64,000 bases of DNA from Bacteroidales bacterium. Lineage in GTDB: Bacteria; Bacteroidota; Bacteroidia; Bacteroidales; Muribaculaceae. Positions 19,194-28,514 of this stretch are shown here, one piece after another; within the stretch, counting starts at the first letter, position 1; every line of letters starts with the position of its first letter. The translations under genes and the position numbers were made by a program. The notes under the pieces were generated by a model, which saw nothing but the letters and a program-made list of their open reading frames with translations, made no database searches and was not told the origin of the DNA. The DNA lies in assembly GCA_020860515.1 (NCBI GenBank), contig JAJBUG010000039.1, positions 1 through 64,000 on the forward strand, given 5' to 3'.

Positions 19194-20120
19194 CTTGTCA
19201 CTTGTCATTTGACTGGCTGCACCAGGCATGGCCACAGCCATGTTGATAGTCATGGCATGGATCATCTTTTCATATACCTGGTTGAGCTGCTGCATGTAGC
19301 GAGCCATCTTCTCGGTCTCTTCGGCATAGCGGGTGCTCTGCTCAGCGCTCTTCTCAAACATGTCGCGGATGTCCTTGATGCCACGGTTCACGCGATCGAT
19401 GGCATCGATTTGGCTCGACACGCTCTTGAGCTGTATCTCATAGATAGTGTTGAGGCCGCGGATATTCTGAGTGAGATTCTGCATCTGAGTGGCATAGCCG
19501 TTGCTGGAATCGTTGATGTCGTCGGCATGAGCGGTAATGGCTCCATAGCTTTGCAGCAGGGTCTCCGACACCTTGTTGAGGGTGGCTGTGGTTTCTTCGA
19601 GCTTTTGCAGCTGCTCGGCCACTGAGGCAATCTGGTCGATGTAGAGCTGAGTGGCACTGCCCATGTCAGTTGGAGTCTCAAAGCGGGGCTGAGGCTCGAT
19701 TGTGGCAGTTTCGATAGTGGTACCATTGCCAGCACCCCCACCAATTATTACGGTGCCACCGCCACCGCCTACTACGGTTGCTCCGCCCTGATAGGCTGCT
19801 TGGCCCTGGGCGTCTATGGTGCCGTTCATCACTAATTCTTTTGTCTCGCTTTCCTCCTCTTGCTCAAGAGCCGGGAATACATTTTCCCACTTGTACTCCT
19901 TGGGAGGACGGTCGAATGCGGTGAGCACGAACATAAGCACTTCAGTGCCCATGCCGAGGCAAAGCAGCGCATTGCCGCCGGGGAGGTGCAATATCTTGAA
20001 CAGTGCGCCCCAGATTACAATGGCAGCACCGATTGAGTATGCGAAATTGAAGAATCGCTGGCCTTTCTCGCTTGTAATGAATTTCGACAGGCCACGCTTG
20101 TATCTATCGACTTTAGTCAT
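19191..20120 (-). CDS. gldL: type IX secretion / gliding protein GldL (PorL)
   Basis: Two N-terminal TM helices (IGAAIVIWGALFKILHLPGGNALLCLGMGTEVLMF), operon context. Confidence 0.92.
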   Translation of the reverse strand: MTKVDRYKRGLSKFITSEKGQRFFNFAYSIGAAIVIWGALFKILHLPGGNALLCLGMGTEVLMFVLTAFDRPPKEYKWENVFPALEQEEESETKELVMNGTIDAQGQAAYQGGATVVGGGGGTVIIGGGAGNGTTIETATIEPQPRFETPTDMGSATQLYIDQIASVAEQLQKLEETTATLNKVSETLLQSYGAITAHADDINDSSNGYATQMQNLTQNIRGLNTIYEIQLKSVSSQIDAIDRVNRGIKDIRDMFEKSAEQSTRYAEETEKMARYMQQLNQVYEKMIHAMTINMAVAMPGAASQMTSDK

Positions 20121-20131
20121 ATCTTTATGGG

Positions 20132-20207
20132 TTTTAGGTTTTGGGATTTGGGATTTGGGAGATTCGCATTGATTTTTGATTTGTTTCCAAATCCTAAATC
20201 CTAAATC
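20132..20207. repeat. opposed heptamer array between gldK and gldL
   Basis: ttttagg ttttggg atttggg atttggg (20132-20159), then ccaaatc ctaaatc ctaaatc (20187-20207). Confidence 0.85.
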
Positions 20208-20212
20208 CTGAT

Positions 20213-21652
20213 TTATTTCTTTGATTTTTGTCCTTTTGCAAATCCTATTTGGCTGCGCACGCAGCGGAAGCCGATGTAGGAGCGCTGCTCATTTTGATAT
20301 TCCCACATGCGCAGGTCGCTGCGGATGTTGTGGGCTACGTCCTTCCACGAACCTCCGCGCACAATCTTGCGCTTCATGCGGTATGGATCTTCCTTGGCGG
20401 CATCGTAGCGGTATTCGGGATTGAGGTCGTTGGTAAGCTTGCTCACGCTCTCGGTGAATGCCGTTGAGGTCCATTCGCTCACATTGCCCGCCATATCGTA
20501 GAGACCGAAGTCGTTGGGGGCGAAAGTGCCCACGCGCGATGTGATTACATGGCCGTCCTTGGTGTAGTTGCCTTCCTGGGGCTTGAAGTTGGCATAGAAG
20601 CAGCCTTTGTCTTCGCTCAGAGTGAGGTCGCCCTCCCAGGGATATTGGTTTTCGGTGACGCCTGCGCGGGCGGCAAATTCCCACTCAGCCTCGGTGGGCA
20701 GGCGGTAAGGCTCGATATAGACACCCTCCTTGCCCAGGCTGCGACGAAGGAACTGGGTGCGCCATGCGCAGAAGGCATTTGCTTGCTCCCAGCTTACGCC
20801 TACCACTGGATAGTCAGAGTAGCCGCCGTGCGAGAAATAGAGGCGCACATAAGGCTCGTTGTAAGCGTTTTCGAAGTCGTTGATCCAAGCTGTGGTGTCA
20901 GGATATATGTTTACTATATAGGTGTTTACGAAGTCATAGTCGCTCTCGCGGGGGCGAGTGATTGTCTCGCGCACGATTTCGCCCTCGTCGTTGACGTAGG
21001 CAGTGTCCTTGCTGATAGTGGGCAGGATGTTGGATAGCGGCTTGTCGGTGTTGTATTCGCGGCGCGAGGGGTCAAGGCGATTCTTGCGCTTTGCAGCCTC
21101 GGTGTGGTTGTACACCTCGTAGCGATAATTCATCTGAGTGTCGTCGAGCTCGCGCACGCCAGTGATGGGGTTGGTGCGGTATACGCTCTCGATGGCGCGC
21201 TGCTCATCCTCGTTGGGGTTCTTCCATGGTATGGCCTTGTTCCAATTGAGGTGGGGAGTAATAGGGTTGCCCTCCTTGTCCTCCTCGATTTTGAAATCCT
21301 CGTTGCCTCCGTAGGCAGGGTCGGCCAATCGCTCGCGGATGATAGAGTCACGCACCCAGAACACAAATTGCTTGTATTTGCCGTTGGTGATTTCGGTCTC
21401 GTCCATCCAGAAAGCATCTACCGACACGCCGCGATTGTCGGCTGCCAGATTCCAGGCACTGTCGGCCTTGCTTACACCTACCTTCATTGAGCCTCGGTCA
21501 ACGAGCACCATGCCGTAGGGGCTGGGCTCGGCCCAGGATGTGCCTCCTACGCCGGTCACTTCGCCGCCCGACGCAGCTCCATGGCCTCCGAAGCATGATG
21601 AGAGGGTAGCCAAGCAGGCTATTGATAAGAGTATGTAGTTGATTGTCTTCAT
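20213..21652 (-). CDS. gldK: type IX secretion lipoprotein GldK (PorK), SUMF1-like
   Basis: Lipobox LATLSSCFGG; FGE-sulfatase-type motifs (LPTEAEWEFAARAG, NDFGLYDMAGNVSEW, VRGGSW). Confidence 0.93.
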   Translation of the reverse strand: MKTINYILLSIACLATLSSCFGGHGAASGGEVTGVGGTSWAEPSPYGMVLVDRGSMKVGVSKADSAWNLAADNRGVSVDAFWMDETEITNGKYKQFVFWVRDSIIRERLADPAYGGNEDFKIEEDKEGNPITPHLNWNKAIPWKNPNEDEQRAIESVYRTNPITGVRELDDTQMNYRYEVYNHTEAAKRKNRLDPSRREYNTDKPLSNILPTISKDTAYVNDEGEIVRETITRPRESDYDFVNTYIVNIYPDTTAWINDFENAYNEPYVRLYFSHGGYSDYPVVGVSWEQANAFCAWRTQFLRRSLGKEGVYIEPYRLPTEAEWEFAARAGVTENQYPWEGDLTLSEDKGCFYANFKPQEGNYTKDGHVITSRVGTFAPNDFGLYDMAGNVSEWTSTAFTESVSKLTNDLNPEYRYDAAKEDPYRMKRKIVRGGSWKDVAHNIRSDLRMWEYQNEQRSYIGFRCVRSQIGFAKGQKSKK

Positions 21653-22662
21653 TACATTATGCGGATGCTTTTGTGCTTGTTTTTGTTTTTGTCGGAGAGG
21701 TCGAGCTTGAGCTTATAGCCCAGGAACACCTCGTGGCTGCCCGATGATGCCTTGGCAATTGCCGATGTGGAGTAGTCGTAGGTATAGCCTAAGTAGAAAT
21801 TCTTATATTCGGCCCCGAGGGCTACATACACAGCATCGTCGTAGCGGTAGCCAACACCCAGAGTGAAAAGCTTGTTGTAGCGGGCACGGATGGTGGCCTC
21901 GCCAGTGGTAAATGTAAAGTCGCTCTTTACCAGGAATGATGGCAACAATTCAAATAACGTGTTTTTTAGTGGAATATTGCAACCAGCCATAAAATAAAGG
22001 GTGCGATTGGCCTGAAATTCATAGGTGGTGCCAGTGTCGGTGCCAGATTCGCTTTCGCTCTTCATGGTCACGGTAGGCGAGGTGATGTGGGTGCACGACA
22101 GGCCAGCCCAAAACTTGGGGTGTGTGTACCACAGGCCGAGGCCGAGGTCGAGTGCCATGCCGTGGATGTCGCGCATGGGTATGCCATTGTCGGTGCTCTC
22201 GTGGTAGTCGTCATCATCGGGGATATACACGTCGCTGCCTTTGAAACTCTGGTCGTACATGCCGATCTGAAGGCCTGCTGCGAACTCGCCTCCGAATTTG
22301 CGGAATTTGTAGGCTACCTGTGCGCCCACTTGCAGCGAGCTGTAGAGACCGTAGTTCTCGGTCTCCACTACGGCCCCGAGGCCGATGCGCTTGCTGCCGA
22401 TTTTCATGGGCATGTCGCCAGTGAGCAGGAATGTGGTGGGGGCATTGTCGATGCCAACCCACTGCATGCGGCTGCCAGCGCGGATCTTGATAAAGTCGGT
22501 CATGCCCAAGGCAGCGGGGTTATAGACGGTGGGCACCTCGTAGTACTGCGAGAATTGCGCATCGGTCTGGGCCACAGCGCAGCCTGTCACTGCCATTACG
22601 GCAGCAACCACTGCGATAAGCCTTTTGCAGCATGATATTCCTTTGCACTCTGTTTTCATCAC
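21652..22662 (-). CDS. porP: type IX secretion membrane protein PorP/SprF family
   Basis: QTDAQFSQYYEVPTVYNPAALGM...RIGLGAVVETENYG; typical PorP/SprF upstream of gldK. Confidence 0.9.
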   Translation of the reverse strand: MMKTECKGISCCKRLIAVVAAVMAVTGCAVAQTDAQFSQYYEVPTVYNPAALGMTDFIKIRAGSRMQWVGIDNAPTTFLLTGDMPMKIGSKRIGLGAVVETENYGLYSSLQVGAQVAYKFRKFGGEFAAGLQIGMYDQSFKGSDVYIPDDDDYHESTDNGIPMRDIHGMALDLGLGLWYTHPKFWAGLSCTHITSPTVTMKSESESGTDTGTTYEFQANRTLYFMAGCNIPLKNTLFELLPSFLVKSDFTFTTGEATIRARYNKLFTLGVGYRYDDAVYVALGAEYKNFYLGYTYDYSTSAIAKASSGSHEVFLGYKLKLDLSDKNKNKHKSIRIM

Positions 22663-22704
22663 CCCAAATAAACGTAATCCTGCCCCTTTTATTGTAAATA
22701 GCCC

Positions 22705-22740
22705 AAATCGTGCTCGAAATCGGACTTTATCTCACCTTAT
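22705..22740 (+). repeat. left copy of the sequence bracketing the AAA/PD-(D/E)XK gene
   Basis: aaatcgtgctcgaaatcggactttatctcaccttat; 34/36 nt identical to 24530-24565. Confidence 0.9.
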
Positions 22741-22861
22741 CAGGCTTTTAAAAGAAAGAGCCGTATTTAACCATAAATTATATTTTAGGAAATGGGATAT
22801 TTTTTGTAATTTTGCGGATATAAGGATTGGAAATTTTGAAATAAATAAAAAATATTGATTT

Positions 22862-24493
22862 ATGATAAGATTTGATGAAGTGAGGTATCCCATCGGGATT
22901 CAAGATTTTAGAGACCTTCGAAATGGAGGTTATTTGTATGTTGACAAGACCGAGTTAATAGCAAGGCTTATTTGGCGTGGCAAATATATTTTCCTTGGAC
23001 GTCCTCGCAGATTTGGCAAGAGCTTGCTTTTGTCAACCATTGAATATTATTTCAGAGGAGAGAAGGCTCTATTTGAAGGTACATGGATTGGCATGCATGA
23101 AGATGAATGGACACTCTATCCAGTACTTCATTTCGATATGAGCCTTAACAGTGGCAAAAACGACAGGGTAGTGGAAATTTTTCTTAATGAGTGTTTGTCT
23201 CAATACGAACAAGAATACAACTTACCTGATAAAAGTTATTTAGAGGATGTTGGTTCGCGATTTAGCGCCTTAATAAGAGGGGTGTATTACAAGACTGGCC
23301 AACAAGTAGTAATCCTCATTGATGAATATGACAATGGAATTTTGGAGACTCTTGATGCGCCTAAAGAACAGCAAGAGGCTATGAGCGATGTGTTAAGGGC
23401 ATTTTACAAGCAGCCCAAGGGCATGGATCGCTATGTGAAATTCTGTATGGTCACTGGTGTGTCACGTTTTAGCAGCTATACTTTATTTTCTGGGCCCAAC
23501 AACTACAGTGATATCTCTCTTGATTCAAAGTATGCTACCATTTGTGGAATTACCCAACAGGAATTGCTCACCGTGTTTGGTAAGGGGGTGGAGAGCTTGG
23601 CTCAAAACCTAAAATTAACTACTGAGGAGGCTATTAAGACATTGCAATTAAAGTATGACAGTTACCGCTTTACGGAAAGCCAGGAGCTGGTTTACAATCC
23701 CTTCAGTCTTCTGAATGTATTTGCAGAGCGACGCTTAGCAAACTATTGGATAAAGTCTGGTACCAGCAAGGTGTTTGTAAAATATCTTACTCGCTCAGAG
23801 TTTGATCTTTTGGAACTTCAAAGGATTTGGGTGAAAAGTGAGCGTATGGAAGGCAAATATACCAAGGAAGATTCAATTCCCTTGCTTTTTCAAACGGGGT
23901 ATCTCACAATTAAAGAGGTTAAAGACAGCCTCTATCGGCTTGGAATACCCAATGGGGAAGTACGGAGCGCCCTCGTGGATCAACTCATGCCCAGCTACTT
24001 GGGCGTTTCTGAAGATGAGTTCCCTGAAATGCTCTCAAAGCTCCAACGGCTTGTCAAAGATGGCGATGTGTCTGGTTGGATTGCCCAAATGCAGGTGATG
24101 ATGGCCAAAATACCTTATCGCTTATTCGGCCTTACAAAGAGCAATCATGAAGACGAAGAGGCTCGATTGGAAGCAAAAAAACAATCAATAGCGAGATTCG
24201 AACGTACTTACCACCTTATTGTGGATTTGTTTTTCCAAATGCTTGCGATAAATGCCCACAGTGAGATAGAGATAGCAGGAGGGCGCATTGACATGGTTGT
24301 AGAGACAGATCACTATGTTTATGTCATAGAATTCAAACTTGATGGCACCATAGATGAGGCCTTGAAGCAAATTGATAGCAGAGGCTATCTTATTCCTTGG
24401 AAAGCAGATGATCGGAAAGTTTACAAGATCGGTATTGTGTTCTCATCCCAGACTCGAAACATTTCCTCCTACGCCTACACTCCCAAACCATAA
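22862..24493 (+). CDS. AAA-ATPase-like / PD-(D/E)XK nuclease superfamily protein
   Basis: YPIGIQDFRDLRNGGYLYVDKTELIARL, FLGRPRRFGKSLLLST (Walker A variant), VVILIDEYDN; C-terminal GGRIDMVVETDHYVYVIEFKLDG (PD-(D/E)XK pattern). Confidence 0.92.
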   Translation: MIRFDEVRYPIGIQDFRDLRNGGYLYVDKTELIARLIWRGKYIFLGRPRRFGKSLLLSTIEYYFRGEKALFEGTWIGMHEDEWTLYPVLHFDMSLNSGKNDRVVEIFLNECLSQYEQEYNLPDKSYLEDVGSRFSALIRGVYYKTGQQVVILIDEYDNGILETLDAPKEQQEAMSDVLRAFYKQPKGMDRYVKFCMVTGVSRFSSYTLFSGPNNYSDISLDSKYATICGITQQELLTVFGKGVESLAQNLKLTTEEAIKTLQLKYDSYRFTESQELVYNPFSLLNVFAERRLANYWIKSGTSKVFVKYLTRSEFDLLELQRIWVKSERMEGKYTKEDSIPLLFQTGYLTIKEVKDSLYRLGIPNGEVRSALVDQLMPSYLGVSEDEFPEMLSKLQRLVKDGDVSGWIAQMQVMMAKIPYRLFGLTKSNHEDEEARLEAKKQSIARFERTYHLIVDLFFQMLAINAHSEIEIAGGRIDMVVETDHYVYVIEFKLDGTIDEALKQIDSRGYLIPWKADDRKVYKIGIVFSSQTRNISSYAYTPKP

Positions 24494-24529
24494 CAAACAA
24501 AAGAAACCATTAGAACCCAAAATATCCCA

Positions 24530-24598
24530 AAATCGTGCTCGAATTCGGACTTTATCTCACCTTTTGACCGAGATAAAGTCCGATTTCGAGCACGATTT
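24530..24598. repeat. 29-bp hairpin (11-nt loop) containing the right copy of the bracketing sequence
   Basis: aaatcgtgctcgaattcggactttatctc / accttttgacc / gagataaagtccgatttcgagcacgattt; 28/29 paired. Confidence 0.95.
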
Positions 24599-24743
24599 GT
24601 TGAAAATAAAAGTTCGGCCTGGGTACGCACTGTTAGGAGAAGTGGCGGAATCTGTCATCTCAAAAGTAACGCTATTAATTGAATTGACTAAAAAATGAAT
24701 CAAAAATCCGATTAAAAATTTGGAGAAATCCGATAAGATTTAT

Positions 24744-24751
24744 TAACTTTG
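24744..24751 (+). promoter_or_regulatory. -7 box (TAACTTTG) for the putative ncRNA
   Basis: tttattaactttgcgtcac. Confidence 0.65.
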
Positions 24752-24756
24752 CGTCA

Positions 24757-25064
24757 CAAATAAAGCATCTGTGAATTCCCAGAGGGGAGGGCTGATGCGT
24801 AACATATTGAAAAGGCGTTTACTTGACGCTTTGTCTTTCGGCTTCGAAATTTCCACACTATACTCGGAAGAAGGGCATTGCAACGGTAGATGGCCACGGT
24901 TGGTATATTAGTGCCAACCGTATTTCCCTATATGCGGAGATGCGGTGCTTGGTGCCATATATGCCTAAGCGTAGGCTTCTGCGTTGCTGTTCTGTTCCGA
25001 ATGGCCGTGGAAAGCCTCGAAGCCCAGGCAGCAGCAAGGAAATGTGCCTGCGCTTTTTCTTTTT
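24757..25064 (+). ncRNA. putative structured small RNA (~310 nt), possibly a Bacteroidales-specific class
   Basis: Strong promoter, no convincing ORF, multiple hairpins (acggttgg...ccaaccgt; gcctaagcgtaggc; tatatg...catata; gcgtttacttgacgc; gcatc...gatgc), and a terminator caggca...tgcctg + tttttcttttt. Confidence 0.7.
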
Positions 25065-25112
25065 GCCATGAACTAATTCTCACAAGGGCACAGTGAGCTT
25101 TCTGCTGCCGCT

Positions 25113-28100
25113 ATGGCCCGAATTTACGATAATATCGACATAAAATTTGAAGAGGGTATCAATCAAATAATCTCTTCCCCAGGAGTCAAACGAGTTGATT
25201 TCTGTGTTGGTTACTTCAACCTTAGAGGTTGGAACTTGGTGGTTGACCAAGTTGACCGACTTGAAGGTGATTTTGTGCTTGAAGGACGAAGCAACGAGTT
25301 TCGCACTTGCCGTTTGCTCGTAGGCATGCACCAGCCACCAGATGAAATAATCCGACAGCTTTATTCTAAGGATCAATCCATGATTGATTCAGAGCAGGTG
25401 CAGAAGCTAAAACGCAGAATCGCCAAGGATTTTCGTCATCAATTATTGTTAGGCGTGCCTACTCAGCGCGACGAACTTACCCTTCGGCGCCTTGCTACAC
25501 AGCTTCGCGAGCGAAAGGTAGTGGTAAGGCTCTCAGCCAAGCCAATCCATGCCAAGTTGTATGTAGCTTATGCTCCTGATGATTACCGTTGTCCCAAGAT
25601 GGCAGTTCTCGGCAGTAGCAACCTAACATATTCCGGCCTCAACTATCAAGGTGAGCTAAACGCTGAATTTGCTGAGCACGGTCAGGCCGAACAACTTTCC
25701 AATTGGTTTGACGACCGATGGAATGATCGCTACTCCATTGACATAACCGATGAACTTGTCACTGCCATAGAGGAAAGTTGGGCGGCCGATAAAACAATTC
25801 CTCCGTATTACATCTATCTGAAAATAGCCTACCACCTTAGCGAGGAGGCAAGAAAAGGTCTCAAGGAGTTTTCTCTAACGCCAGAATTTCGCCATGACCT
25901 GTTTGAATTCCAGCAAAATGCTGTGAAAATTGTAGCCCGACATCTCAATAATGAGCGACGGAAAGGTGCAATGATTGGTGATGTAGTAGGTCTTGGTAAA
26001 ACTATTACAGCGTGTGCCGTAGCTAAAATGTACGAACTCTACGATGGCAGTTCTACGCTGGTGGTTTGTCCAGCCAATTTGCAGGAGATGTGGATGAAAT
26101 ACATCAAAAAATATGACCTCAAAGCCGAGGTAATGTCAATGGCTAAGACAATTGATGTGGAAAATTCACGCTTCTACAAATTGATAATCGTTGATGAAAG
26201 TCACAACCTGCGAAATGGAGGCAAACGCTACTCCAATATCAAAAGACTGATTGAACATCAGTCGTCAAGGGTGCTTCTGTTGACAGCGACTCCATACAAT
26301 AAAGATTACAGTGACCTTGCCACCCAATTGCGACTTTTCCTGTCAAATGACCAGGACTTAGGTGTTCGGCCTGAGCGTTACATTGATGAGCTTGGAGGTG
26401 AACGTGGCTTCTTGCAAACACACCCCGATATCCATATCCGCACCATTGGAGCTTTTGAAAAAAGTGAAAATGTAGAGGATTGGAATGAACTGATGAAACT
26501 TTTCTTAGTTCGCCGTACACGCTCTTTCATAAAGAATAATTTCGCTAAGTCAGATGCTCAAAAGGGAGGTCGAAAATATCTCGAATTTCCTGATGGACGC
26601 AGATCGTATTTCCCTGATCGCATTCCAAGAAAAAAGACCTTTGAAACTCAGCCAGGCGATCAATATTCTCGCTTGTACTCCGAGGAAATGCTTGAGAAAA
26701 TGGAATCTCTGGCTTTGCCGCGCTATGGCCTAAGTCATTATATCAATGAGAAAGCCGCTATGGAGGCTCCGTCTCACATCCAGCAAATCATCGACAATCT
26801 TTCGCGAGCTGGAACACGAATGATGGGATTTTGCAAGTCCACATTCTTCAAGCGAATTGACTCAAGCGGATTCTCATTCTTGCTCACGCTCTATCGCCAC
26901 ATCCTACGCAATTGTGTGTATCTCTATGCAATTGACAACAAATTGCCTCTGCCTATTGGGGATAATAATGTATTGCCTGAAGATTACTGTGAGGATGGTA
27001 ATTCTGATAATGGGGGAGTATTTGGAGATGATGCGCAAGTTGACCCAGCTGTAGATGCTACGCTTAATATTCCTACAGATATGGCAGTATATATGGCCAA
27101 GGCTAAGGAATACTATGAAATGATTTATGCCAAATCGGGAGGTAATATTTCCTGGCTTGACCCAAAGTATTTCAAGCGCACCTTAAAGCAACAGCTGAAG
27201 AAAGATTGCGATACTGTAATCGAAATGATAAAGCTGTGCGGAAAGTGGGAGCAGAAGAATGACCAAAAACTTAACGTATTGGAAAAACTACTGCTTGTTG
27301 ACCATCCTACCGACAAGGTGGTAGTATTCACTCAATATAGCGACACCGCTCGATATATTTCAAATCAGCTTCGTAAAAGAGGAGTCAAAAATGTGGATTG
27401 TGCTACTGGGGGCAGTGAGAATCCTACAGCCATTGCTGAGCGGTTCTCACCAGAAAGTAATGACAAATCAATTCCAATGACTGAGCAAACACGTGTGCTT
27501 ATTTCAACAGATGTGCTTTCAGAGGGTCATAACTTGCAAGATGCGCATGTGATTGTGAATTATGACCTCCCATGGGCCATAATCCGACTTATACAGCGCG
27601 CTGGTCGTGTGGACCGTATTGGACAAAAAGCTGATGAAATTTTCTGTTATTCGTTCTTCCCTGCTGAGGGTGTAGAAAGAATCATTAATCTGCGTGGACG
27701 ACTTAACGACCGTATCAATGCCAATGCCAATATCGTGGGTTCTGATGAAATCTTCTTTGAAGGTAACGAGCAGAATCTGCGTGACATGTTCAACGAGAAA
27801 GCAGGAGTGCTTGACGATGCTGACGATGCTGATGTGGATCTTGCATCTCAAGCATTCCAGATATGGAGCAATGCTATAAAGGCACACAAAGAGTTGAAGC
27901 AGATTATCCCAAATATGCAAAACATGGTGTACTCTACTCAAGCCACAGCTATTCTTGGACAGGAGGGTGTAATTACATATACTCGTTCGGCCTCAGGATT
28001 CGACACACTTACGTGGCTTAACCATGCTGGCAATATTATCACTCAATCTCAACAGAAAATCTTGCAGGCCGTAGCATGTGATTATCAAACACCAGCCGAA

Positions 28101-28514
28101 CTTCCCCTTGAAGATCACCATGAACTCGTAGGGAAGGCTTCTGAGATAGTGAAAAAGCAAGCCGTAACCACTTCTGCTGGTGCTTTGGGCAACCATCGCA
28201 GCGTGCGTGCTCGTCTCTACCACTTCCTATTGAATTATTACGAGCGGCCAACTGATATTTTCTTCACCAATGAATTGAAGGAGGAAATAAATCAGACCAT
28301 CGACGAAATTGCAAAGTTCACACTTAAGGATGCAGCTAAGACTACCATTGGGCGCATGCTTCAGAACACCAACAAATCAGCCACAGATGACCTTGTGGAT
28401 TATGTGTTGGATCTGCGTCGCAGCGGAGCCTTGTGCAACGTAGTGGATGAAGACGAAGATATGTGTGATAATGAAATTATATGTTCCATGGGTCTTAAAC
28501 ATATTGCAGAATGA
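25113..28514 (+). CDS. PLD-like nuclease domain fused to SNF2-family helicase
   Basis: N-terminal IHAKLYVAY...LGSSNLTYSGL (PLD-like), GDVVGLGKTITA (Walker A), IVDESHNLRN (DExH), QRAGRVDRIGQ (motif VI). Confidence 0.9.
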   Translation: MARIYDNIDIKFEEGINQIISSPGVKRVDFCVGYFNLRGWNLVVDQVDRLEGDFVLEGRSNEFRTCRLLVGMHQPPDEIIRQLYSKDQSMIDSEQVQKLKRRIAKDFRHQLLLGVPTQRDELTLRRLATQLRERKVVVRLSAKPIHAKLYVAYAPDDYRCPKMAVLGSSNLTYSGLNYQGELNAEFAEHGQAEQLSNWFDDRWNDRYSIDITDELVTAIEESWAADKTIPPYYIYLKIAYHLSEEARKGLKEFSLTPEFRHDLFEFQQNAVKIVARHLNNERRKGAMIGDVVGLGKTITACAVAKMYELYDGSSTLVVCPANLQEMWMKYIKKYDLKAEVMSMAKTIDVENSRFYKLIIVDESHNLRNGGKRYSNIKRLIEHQSSRVLLLTATPYNKDYSDLATQLRLFLSNDQDLGVRPERYIDELGGERGFLQTHPDIHIRTIGAFEKSENVEDWNELMKLFLVRRTRSFIKNNFAKSDAQKGGRKYLEFPDGRRSYFPDRIPRKKTFETQPGDQYSRLYSEEMLEKMESLALPRYGLSHYINEKAAMEAPSHIQQIIDNLSRAGTRMMGFCKSTFFKRIDSSGFSFLLTLYRHILRNCVYLYAIDNKLPLPIGDNNVLPEDYCEDGNSDNGGVFGDDAQVDPAVDATLNIPTDMAVYMAKAKEYYEMIYAKSGGNISWLDPKYFKRTLKQQLKKDCDTVIEMIKLCGKWEQKNDQKLNVLEKLLLVDHPTDKVVVFTQYSDTARYISNQLRKRGVKNVDCATGGSENPTAIAERFSPESNDKSIPMTEQTRVLISTDVLSEGHNLQDAHVIVNYDLPWAIIRLIQRAGRVDRIGQKADEIFCYSFFPAEGVERIINLRGRLNDRINANANIVGSDEIFFEGNEQNLRDMFNEKAGVLDDADDADVDLASQAFQIWSNAIKAHKELKQIIPNMQNMVYSTQATAILGQEGVITYTRSASGFDTLTWLNHAGNIITQSQQKILQAVACDYQTPAELPLEDHHELVGKASEIVKKQAVTTSAGALGNHRSVRARLYHFLLNYYERPTDIFFTNELKEEINQTIDEIAKFTLKDAAKTTIGRMLQNTNKSATDDLVDYVLDLRRSGALCNVVDEDEDMCDNEIICSMGLKHIAE

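Noticed and set aside
22087-22635. 182-aa ORF antisense to porP
   Set aside because: Opposite a well-supported porP gene; looks like a shadow frame.
24600-24698. Possible gene remnant (KVRPGYALLGEVAESVISKVTLLIELTKK) after the 24.5-kb hairpin
   Set aside because: Short open stretch with no recognisable family and no start; cannot be supported.
24823-25096. Small ORFs (82 aa and 68 aa) in the 24.8-25.1 kb segment
   Set aside because: Overlapping frames with no RBS or family resemblance; the segment is better explained as structured RNA with promoter and terminator.
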